Assembly (NCBI RefSeq): GCF_030697065.1
Contig: NZ_JAUYQU010000257.1
Span: forward strand, 1-34,748
DNA length: 34,748 nt
Origin: Bradyrhizobium sp.
GTDB taxonomy: Bacteria; Pseudomonadota; Alphaproteobacteria; Rhizobiales; Xanthobacteraceae
Direction of reading: 5' to 3'
The notes below the pieces were generated by a model that saw only the letters and a list, made by a program, of their open reading frames with translations, made no database searches and was not told the origin of the DNA. The position numbers were made by a program, and so were the translations under genes. This document shows, piece after piece, positions 1 to 6,214 of the stretch; the first letter of the stretch is position 1; every line of letters starts with the position of its first letter.

Positions 1-412
1 CGATGCCGGCGGGGCGGATGTGCCGCCCCGGGCGCGCGGCCTCGGTGATGGTGATGCCGCCGTCCTCGGCCACGGTGTCTTCCTGGATGATGACGGCATC
101 GGCGCCATCGGGAATCACGCCGCCGGTAAAGATCCGCACCGCTTCGCCGGCGCCGACGCTCTTTTCGAACGGGCGGCCGGCCGCGACCTCGCCGATCACC
201 CTGAGCCGGGCGGCGGCATGGCTGGCGTCGGCCGAGCGCACCGCGTAGCCGTCCATCGCCGACATCGCCTGCGGCGGCTGGGTCCGCAGCGCCGCGACGT
301 CGCGCGCCAGAACCCGGTGATGCGCGTCATCCAGCGCAACCATCTCCTGCGGCAGCGGCTCGGCGCCGGCGAGGATGGCGGCAAGGGCGTCGGCGACGGG
401 CATTAGCGCCAC
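1..412 (-). CDS. moeA: Molybdopterin molybdenumtransferase MoeA (N-terminal part, runs off window)
   Basis: MoeA inserts molybdate into adenylylated molybdopterin, the last step of molybdenum cofactor synthesis in the cytoplasm. About 137 N-terminal codons are visible; the rest lies before position 1. The translated minus strand shows the family N-terminal motif AMDGYAVR near residue 50 and the segment RIFTGGVIPDGADAVIIQED near residues 95-115, which matches the TGA.lP.GADAVi..E signature. I chose the GTG at 412-410 because an AGGAGT Shine-Dalgarno (419-424) lies 6 nt upstream and it gives the usual start (V/M)ALMPVADALA; an ATG three codons later (403) is the alternative. In related rhizobia moeA usually directly follows moaC and precedes lexA, but here moaC lies about 9.5 kb away on the same strand (9931-10446). 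Identity is very likely; only the start and the missing C-terminus are uncertain. Confidence 0.93.
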   Translation of the reverse strand, partial: MALMPVADALAAILAGAEPLPQEMVALDDAHHRVLARDVAALRTQPPQAMSAMDGYAVRSADASHAAARLRVIGEVAAGRPFEKSVGAGEAVRIFTGGVIPDGADAVIIQEDTVAEDGGITITEAARPGRHIRPAGI

Positions 413-435
413 GGTGTGACTCCTGATGGGTGGGT

Positions 436-518
436 CGTCATTCCGGGGCGATTCGAAGCATCGAGCCCGGAATCTCAAGATTCCGGGTCTGGTGCTGGCG
501 CACCATCCCGGAATGACG
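436..518. repeat. Composite palindromic intergenic repeat
   Basis: Between moeA and the HAD gene, two nested inverted repeats are visible. The outer arms are CGTCATTCCGGG (436-447) and CCCGGAATGACG (507-518). The inner arms are CCCGGAATCT (466-475) and AGATTCCGGG (478-487), perfect over 10 bp with a 2-nt loop. All four arms share the core CCGGAAT. This layout matches, from memory, a dispersed palindromic element common between genes of Bradyrhizobium and relatives. It can form a strong cruciform or RNA hairpin and may act as a transcript end or stabiliser for the HAD gene, which ends 19 bp away. Function is inference; no second full copy was found in the window. Confidence 0.8.
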
Positions 519-537
519 AGGGTCTCATTATCTAGTT

Positions 538-1167
538 CTAAATCCCGAGCTCGGCCAGCGCCTTCGCCACATCGTCCGTCGAGGTCACGTGAACCCCGAT
601 CAGCCCGCGCGCCCTGGCGCCCGCGATATTGTCCGCGGAATCGTCAAAGAACACGATCCTCTGCGCCGGCACGCCGATCGCGCGTACCACATGATCATAG
701 GCCGCCGCATCGGGTTTCCGAAGCCCGATGGTCGAGGACAGGAATATTTCGCGGAAGTGACCGAGTACGCCGGGATAGGTCTTCGAGAAATGCGCGACAT
801 GCGGCGGGTTGGTGTTGGAAAACGCATAGAGCGGGATCCGCCTGGCCGCGCGCGCCAGCAAAGCCGCGATCCCCGGTATCTCGCCGGCGAAGATCGCGTT
901 CCAGCCTTCCAGGAACTGGGCGTCGGATATGTCGATGCCGAGCGAGCCGCGCAGGTTCTGGAAGAAGTCGGCGTCGTCGATCGCACCGGTCTCGTGGTGC
1001 CGGTAACTGTCATCGACGATGAAGCGTCCCGCGAAATCCGCCGGCGCCCGCCCGGCATGGCCGGCCCAGACGGTCATCACCTTGTTGAAGTCGATATCGA
1101 GCACGACGCGGCCGAGATCGAACAGCAGGGCGTCGGCGGAGGCGGGGGAGAGCCGGGAGGCGGTCAT
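538..1167 (-). CDS. HAD-superfamily phosphatase, YihX-like
   Basis: 209-aa cytoplasmic haloacid dehalogenase-type hydrolase. Motif I is FDLGRVVLDIDF with nucleophile D17; the usual second Asp is Gly (DxG), as in the YihX group (E. coli YihX, FDLGNVIVDIDF, an alpha-D-glucose-1-phosphate phosphatase). Motif II is SNTN with S117, motif III is GLRKPD with K151, and motif IV is FFDDSADN with D175 and D176. The cap-region segment HHETGAIDDADFF also resembles YihX. Length is normal for the group. The ATG at 1167 has only a weak upstream Shine-Dalgarno. It lies downstream of the broken kinase on the same strand (77-bp gap) and upstream of moeA, without obvious functional links. Sugar-phosphate phosphatase activity is a family-level guess; the true substrate is unknown. 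Confidence 0.85.
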   Translation of the reverse strand: MTASRLSPASADALLFDLGRVVLDIDFNKVMTVWAGHAGRAPADFAGRFIVDDSYRHHETGAIDDADFFQNLRGSLGIDISDAQFLEGWNAIFAGEIPGIAALLARAARRIPLYAFSNTNPPHVAHFSKTYPGVLGHFREIFLSSTIGLRKPDAAAYDHVVRAIGVPAQRIVFFDDSADNIAGARARGLIGVHVTSTDDVAKALAELGI

Positions 1168-1244
1168 GGGAGTCGTTTACGAAAAACGAACGAGGCGGGC
1201 AACGCCAACAACGCTTCAGTCGTCGGCGGCCCGGTCCCGCTGTC

Positions 1245-3277
1245 TCAGCGATCTATCGAGGGCGCGGGATTGTCGATGGCATTTCGAATCACCTCTGCGA
1301 GACGCGAAAGTCGGTACGGTTTCTCGAGAAGCACTATTGCGGCGCCCGAACCAAGCTGGGCCGAACTGACATCGGAATATCCGGTGGTAAAGATCACCTT
1401 GATCGCCGGGCGCAACTGTCGGACGAGTTCGGCCAGCTTCCAGCCATTCGTCGATCCCGGCATCACAATGTCCGTGAACACAAGGTCGATCGCAAGTCCA
1501 CTGCGCACCTCGCTCAATGCCTCGGCCGCGTTGCTTGCCGCGACGGTCTTGTATCCCAGCGCCTGAAGTTGCCGTGTGACAAAATCGCGAACGATAGCGT
1601 CGTCCTCGACACAGAGGATCGTCTCGTGGCCGCGAGGAAGCCGCTTCCGGAAATGATCGGCAGCCAGCGAAGGTGCCTGACCGGTTGCCGGAAGATACAG
1701 CCTGAACGTCGTCCCCTTGCCCTCGACGGTTTCGAATTCGATGTGGCCGCCAGATTGCTTGACGAACCCGTACACCATGCTGAGGTGCCTTTGCCGACGC
1801 CCTTGGTGCTGAAGAAAGGTTCGTAAATCTTGCTCTGGATGGCTTTGTCGATCCCCGTTCCCGTATCCGTAACGCTGATGGTGACGTAGTCGCCCGCGGC
1901 AATGTCGCGGGCTGCGGCTTCGTCCCGATCGATTGCAACCGTATCGGCATCGATCGTCAACCGGCCTCCGTCCGGCATTGCGTCGCGGGCGTTTATCCCC
2001 AGATTGACCAGTGCGGACGAAAGCTGATCCGGATCGACGAACACCGACCCGATGTAGCCCCGCCTGGCAAAATGGATCTCGATCTGGCGGCCGAGCACCG
2101 ACTTGAGCAGGTCGCTGGTCGCCGCAATCAGCGCCTCGACGTCTGTGCTCCGGGGCCGAAGCGGCTGCTTTCGGGCGAATGCAAGCAAACTCGAGGTCAG
2201 ATTGGCGCCACGGTCGGCGGCCGATCCGATCATCTTAACGATCGCCGCCAGATGCGGGCGGTCGGCCACGCCCTCCGCGAGGGTGTCGATCGACCCGGTA
2301 ATGACCGTCAGCAGGTTGTTGAAGTCATGCGCAACGCCGCCGGTGAGTTCGCCGATCGATCGGATTTTCTGCGCATGCGCGAGCTTGACCTGCGCAGCCT
2401 CCCTGGCCGCGACTTCCTGTTCGACACGCTGCTCCAGCGTCCGGGTCAATTCGCGAAGGTCGTCTTCGAGCTTCCGCCGCTCGGTGATGTCCATGTTGAT
2501 TCCGATCAGGCGCGTCGGCTTTCCCGGTTCACGAATGATCTGTCCGCGGCTGTAGATCCAGCGCACGCCGTTCGGGCCGCGAATGCGGTGCTCGAGTTCC
2601 CCGGATCCGCCTGTTTCGATGATGTCGGCCAGCCGCTGTTCGATCATCGGCAGATCGTCGGGATGCATCAGGCTCCGCCATTGATCGACCGAAATCGACC
2701 GCGCCCCTGACGGTTCGATGCCGTGCAGGCGGCATTGCTCGTCGGACCATAAATTGGGGCCGCCGCAGATATCCCAGTCGTAGCTTCCGATATGGCCCGC
2801 TTCCTGACTGAGGCGCAGCAGTGATTCACTGGCTGCAAGTCGCTCCGCTGCCTCTTTCGGGGCGGTGATTATCTCCATGGCAAGCACGGCGCCGCCGACG
2901 CTCTGATCAGGCAGGCGCCATGGCTGCATGTGCCAGCGCATCCAGGTCACCGTTCCGTCGGGGCGTCGAAAGCAAAAGTCGTCCTTGTGGACTGTTTCGC
3001 CGGACAGCACGCGGCGATTGATTTCCCGGGCCTTGTCGGTCGCGCGGCGAAACTCGAAAACAGGGCGACCGACAATCGACGTTTGTGTTTCTCCCGTGAT
3101 TTCGTTGTCGATCAGGTAGCGAGGGCTGACGGCAAGATAGCGCATCTGTGTATCGAAGATGGCCATGCTGGACGGCGTGGTCTCGATGAAGTCTTTCAGA
3201 GACCAGGACGACAAATCCGAACTCGCCTCATCCGGGGAAGGGTTATTCGGTTGCAGCTCCGCGGCAGACGTAATCAT
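1245..3277 (-). pseudogene. PAS-PAS hybrid sensor histidine kinase with receiver domain, frameshifted at the ATP lid
   Basis: Cytoplasmic hybrid histidine kinase without membrane segments. Numbered from the ATG at 3277: PAS domain about residues 30-140, second PAS/PAC about 155-268 (ending NMDITERRKLEDDL), coiled linker 270-300, HisKA with phospho-acceptor H317 in GGVAHDFNNLL, N box NLGINARDAM (425-434), G1 box DTGTGI (471-476) and F box IYEPFFSTK (484-492). After GVGKGT (residue 498, near 1784) the frame is lost. The other frame resumes exactly at MVYGFVKQSGGHIEFET (1778) and continues through the ATPase end and a receiver domain (VEDDAIVRDF, phospho-Asp in FTDIVMPG) to 1245. Relatives read GT-GLGLS-MVYG here, so about 10 nt encoding the GLGL G2 box appear missing. 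As sequenced, the product lacks the G2 box and receiver and carries about 85 unrelated residues to a stop at 1514. A TTG at 3331 is an alternative start. True mutation versus sequencing error cannot be decided here. Confidence 0.82.
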
Positions 3278-3695
3278 GTTCCCTGGCCCATAGCGAAAAA
3301 CTGCGGAATGATGTTCGGTGCGTTCAGGCAAGCAGCAATGTTAAATTCAATTGTATGTAAGGGTTCTCTCGAACGTCCTCGAAATGCATCAAGCGAGCTT
3401 AGCGTAACCGTCGGTAGCGCGGGTGTCATGCGGTATTATAGGTCGGGTATGTTGGCGTCGGTGAGCATTTCGCTTGCGGGCTGAAGCCCCGAGCGGTTGC
3501 CGACGGCCGGGCATGGGGCGGAAGATCCGGCGGGGGTGGCCAATCCAGGGGGAGGCGCTTTCGATTGATTGGAACGACGCCCCCGCGGTACAGTTTCGCC
3601 AAATGGCAGGTGCCCGGTTTCGTTGCCGCCTTCCGCAGCAGCCTGACGCCCGATCGCGACTGATCAGTGAACAGAAGCACCCAGGGGGAAATCCG
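3278..3695. other. Gene-free divergent region between kinase and aldolase
   Basis: About 420 bp with no reading frame that resembles a protein. A long plus-strand frame beginning at 3474 is only the upstream extension of the aldolase frame, and its first 74 codons look non-coding. The stretch 3330-3365 is AT-richer than its surroundings and may hold the minus-strand kinase promoter, but I could not define -35/-10 boxes. The plus-strand aldolase promoter must also lie here. No strong terminator hairpin was seen. Confidence 0.5.
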
Positions 3696-4478
3696 TTGCG
3701 TCCAAATCCATTGAAGCCAAGGCTGGCGGCAGGCGGCTGCGTGTTCGGCACGATGACCTTCGAGTTCTTCACGCCGGGCTATCCCGCGATCTGCCGCGAG
3801 GCCGGCGCCGAGTTCATTCTCTATGACATGGAGCATTCAGGCGTCGGCTTCGAGACCATGAAGGCGCAGTTCGCCTTCTGCCGCGGGCTCGATCTCGTGC
3901 CCCTCGTACGCGTGCCCTCCGGCGACTATCACCACATCGCGCGGGCCCTCGACATCGGCGCAATGGGCGTCATGGTGCCCATGGTGGAAACACCGGAGCA
4001 GGCGAAGGCGATCGTCGACTGCACGCGATATCCGCCGGCCGGGCGTCGCGGCGCCGCATTCAGCGTTGCTGCGCACGACGACTATTCGGGGGGCGCCGTG
4101 ACCGACAAGATCGCCGGGGCCAACGCCCGCACGATGGTGATCGCGCTGGTCGAGACCGCCGTCGGTATCGCCAACGTCGATGCGATCGCGGCCGTCGACG
4201 GTGTCGACGTGGTCTGGCTCGGCCACTTCGACCTGACGAATTTCCTGGGCATCCCGGGGCAGTTCGACAATCCGGTATTCCATGCGGCGGTCGACCGACT
4301 GGTCGAGGCCTGCCGCAAGCACGGCAAGACGCCGGGCTTTCTCGCCGGCGACGGGACGTGGGCGCGCGACTTTCGCGCCAAAGGCTTTCGCATGATCGCC
4401 TATGGCGTCGACACGCTGCTGATGCAAGGCGCTCTCGCGGAGGGCATCAGGCTGCTGCACGGGACGGTGGAGAAATAG
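3696..4478 (+). CDS. HpcH/HpaI aldolase/citrate lyase family protein
   Basis: 260-aa class II (divalent-metal) aldolase-type protein, expected to cleave or form 2-keto-3-deoxy acid bonds to give pyruvate plus an aldehyde. Family residues are visible: H47 in YDMEHSG, R72 in VRVPSG, the segment GAMGVMVPMVETPEQA (88-103), RYPPAGRRG (111-119), metal ligand E153 in ALVETAVGIANVDAI and metal ligand D179 in LGHFDLTNFLGIP. The start is taken as TTG at 3696 because AGGGGGA (3683-3689) sits 6 nt upstream and it gives the usual N-terminus (RPNPLKPRLAAGG); the frame is open further upstream but looks non-coding. Length is normal for the family (about 250-265). It stands alone with no pathway partners next to it, so the substrate cannot be named; HpaI, YfaU/RhmA and GarL-type activities are all possible. 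Confidence 0.87.
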   Translation: MRPNPLKPRLAAGGCVFGTMTFEFFTPGYPAICREAGAEFILYDMEHSGVGFETMKAQFAFCRGLDLVPLVRVPSGDYHHIARALDIGAMGVMVPMVETPEQAKAIVDCTRYPPAGRRGAAFSVAAHDDYSGGAVTDKIAGANARTMVIALVETAVGIANVDAIAAVDGVDVVWLGHFDLTNFLGIPGQFDNPVFHAAVDRLVEACRKHGKTPGFLAGDGTWARDFRAKGFRMIAYGVDTLLMQGALAEGIRLLHGTVEK

Positions 4479-4541
4479 GGTGAGCCCTGATTTCGGCCAC
4501 AGCATTGACGGGCAGAAGGTCCGGCCGTAGCGTTGCGGTCG

Positions 4542-4781
4542 ATGCTTATCATCTCCATCCTCCTGGAAGCCGCTGTCATGATCGTCGCGATTCTCGCGGC
4601 GCGTCAGGGCCGGCCGTATATGTACGGTCTGGCATTGACCTTCGGGGCCTATGTTTTCTACGATCTGGCCCGATTTCAGCGCTGGGATGTCGAGGGTCCG
4701 TTGCTGTCCGGCCTCTTCCTGATCGCAAGCACCAGCGCGCTCGTGGCGGTGTGGGGCCTGTACACGGATCGACCGCGCTAG
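4542..4781 (+). CDS. Small three-helix membrane protein, function unknown
   Basis: 79-aa protein with three likely transmembrane helices: residues about 1-20 (LIISILLEAAVMIVAILAA), 27-44 (MYGLALTFGAYVFYDLA) and 53-73 (LLSGLFLIASTSALVAVWGLY). It has no cysteines, enzyme motif or signal-peptidase site. I do not recognise a named family. The start is uncertain: ATG at 4542 lacks a good Shine-Dalgarno, whereas a TTG at 4533 has AGAAGG about 13 nt upstream. It follows the aldolase by about 60 bp on the same strand, so the two may share a transcript. Hydrophobic pattern and codon use support a real gene. Confidence 0.6.
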   Translation: MLIISILLEAAVMIVAILAARQGRPYMYGLALTFGAYVFYDLARFQRWDVEGPLLSGLFLIASTSALVAVWGLYTDRPR

Positions 4782-4857
4782 TCAGCAAAGATGCGGTGCC
4801 ACTGCGAGCCGCCCATGGGCTTTGCCGCCGGCCGGAAGCATGTGTATCGTTCGCAAC

Positions 4858-4905
4858 CAGGCGTGACCGACCGGCGTGCCGGGGAATGATGTCAGGCGTG
4901 ACCGA
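4858..4905. repeat. Pair of 13-bp direct repeats just upstream of the OYE gene
   Basis: CAGGCGTGACCGA occurs at 4858-4870 and again at 4893-4905, a perfect 13-bp direct repeat with start points 35 bp apart. The second copy contains the small inverted repeat GTCA-GGCG-TGAC and runs into the Shine-Dalgarno (GAGGA, 4904-4908) of the following gene. It may be a regulator-binding pair or a chance local duplication. Confidence 0.55.
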
Positions 4906-4917
4906 GGAAAATGTTCC

Positions 4918-6102
4918 ATGTCCGATACGCTGCTGTTTTCGCCGCTGACCATCCGCGGCGTCGAATTGAAGAACCGCATCGTGGTGCCGCCGATGCACCA
5001 GTATTCCGCGATCAAGGGGTTTCCGACCGACTGGCACCTGATGAATGCCGGCAAATTCGCCGCCGGCGGCGCCGGCCTGGTCGTTGTCGAATCGACCAAG
5101 GTGGAGCGGCGCGGCTGCGGCACGGTCGGCGATCTCGGAATCTGGGACGACAAATTCATCGAGCCGCTCGCGCGCCTGGTGAAATTCATCAAGCAGCAGA
5201 ACGCGGTGGCCGGCATCCAGCTCGGCCATTCCGGCCGCAAGGCGCGCGCCACGCGGCCGTGGGAAGGCGACCGGCCGTTGCAGCGGACGCCCGAGATCGA
5301 AGCCGTGATCGACGACTGGGACGAATGGACACCCGTGGCGCCGAGCGCGATCGCGCACAGCGAGAAATGGCCGGTGCCGCGCGCGCTGGAGCGCCACGAG
5401 GTGAAGGATCTGGTACAGGCCTGGGGCGCGGCGGCGCGGCGCGCCGATGCCGCCGGCTTCGACGTGCTGGAACTGCACGGCGCCCACGGCTATCTCGTGC
5501 ACGAGTTCCTGTCGGAGAAATCCAACCAGCGATCGGACGAATATGGCGGCTCGGAACTGAACCGGATGCGGTTCGTCATCGAGGTGACCGAAGCGGTGCG
5601 GGCGCACTGGCCGGCGCACAAGCCGCTGTTCGTGCGTCTGTCGGTGGAGGACAATGCGGGGTGGGGGCCGCAGCAGAGCGCGCAACTGGCGACGATCCTG
5701 AAGCCGAAGGGCGTCGACGTGATCGACTGCTCGTCGGGCGGCATCACCGACGTGGCGCCGATCCTCGGCAAAGAGATAAAATACAGCTATCAGGTGCCGC
5801 TGTCGGAATATGTCAGGCGCCACGCCGATATCATGACCATGGCGGTCGGCCTGATCATCCACGGCGACCAGGCCGAGCAGATCCTGCGCGATGGGCAGGC
5901 CGACCTGATCGCGGTCGGCCGCGAGATCCTCAACAATCCGAACTGGCCGATGGACGCCGCGGTGAAACTGGGCGTCGAGGGCCCGTTCCGCAACGTGCCG
6001 CCGCAGTTCGGATACTGGCTCGGCACCCGCGACAAGCGCGGTTTCGGCACCCGGCCGTCGACCTTCCAGAACGGCCTGAGCGATCCCGGCAAGGTGTCCT
6101 GA
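4918..6102 (+). CDS. NADH:flavin oxidoreductase, Old Yellow Enzyme family (YqjM/XenA-like class)
   Basis: 394-aa FMN-dependent TIM-barrel ene-reductase family protein. The N-terminus (LFSPLTIRGVELKNRIVVPPM) and barrel match YqjM-type enzymes. Substrate-binding pair H187/H190 and Y192 lie in LHGAHGYLVHEFLS. GIQLGHSGRKA (99-109) and the FMN-phosphate region ADLIAVGREILNNPNW near the C-terminal third are present. The residue matching the flavin-tuning cysteine of YqjM (C26 in PMCMYS) is histidine here (H27, PMHQYS). ATG 4918 is chosen because GAGGA (4904-4908) is 9 nt upstream; the frame is open back to 4876. Expected reaction is NAD(P)H-dependent reduction of activated C=C bonds; the natural substrate is unknown. 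It is followed by a hairpin at 6151-6171 shared with the convergent GGDEF-EAL gene. Confidence 0.92.
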   Translation: MSDTLLFSPLTIRGVELKNRIVVPPMHQYSAIKGFPTDWHLMNAGKFAAGGAGLVVVESTKVERRGCGTVGDLGIWDDKFIEPLARLVKFIKQQNAVAGIQLGHSGRKARATRPWEGDRPLQRTPEIEAVIDDWDEWTPVAPSAIAHSEKWPVPRALERHEVKDLVQAWGAAARRADAAGFDVLELHGAHGYLVHEFLSEKSNQRSDEYGGSELNRMRFVIEVTEAVRAHWPAHKPLFVRLSVEDNAGWGPQQSAQLATILKPKGVDVIDCSSGGITDVAPILGKEIKYSYQVPLSEYVRRHADIMTMAVGLIIHGDQAEQILRDGQADLIAVGREILNNPNWPMDAAVKLGVEGPFRNVPPQFGYWLGTRDKRGFGTRPSTFQNGLSDPGKVS

Positions 6103-6150
6103 CGCACGGATGCGATGAGATCAGGTGAGTTGGAGCAGCATGAGAATTCA

Positions 6151-6171
6151 CCTCTCCCCGCTGGGGAGAGG
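6151..6171. terminator. Symmetric hairpin between convergent genes
   Basis: CCTCTCCCC (6151-6159), loop GCT, GGGGAGAGG (6163-6171): a perfect 9-bp GC-rich stem between the end of the OYE gene (6102) and the end of the convergent GGDEF-EAL gene (6215). It would fold in transcripts from either side. No U-tract follows, so it is either an atypical bidirectional terminator or a copy of the short CTCTCCCC-GGGGAGAG repeat often seen in rhizobial intergenic DNA. Confidence 0.6.
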
Positions 6172-6214
6172 TAAGCCGAATCCGACTACGATCAGCGGGC
6201 GCCTGGCCGGCGGC

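Noticed and set aside
3571..3595. Possible EcfG (general stress sigma) promoter, GGAAC-N16-AGTT
   Set aside because: The -10 half deviates from CGTT and the motif is short; one such match in a 420-bp region is not convincing.
4911..6128. 405-codon plus-strand frame overlapping the OYE gene, and a 428-codon minus-strand frame at 4576-5862
   Set aside because: Both are shadow frames of the OYE gene, Arg/Ala-rich with no family resemblance.
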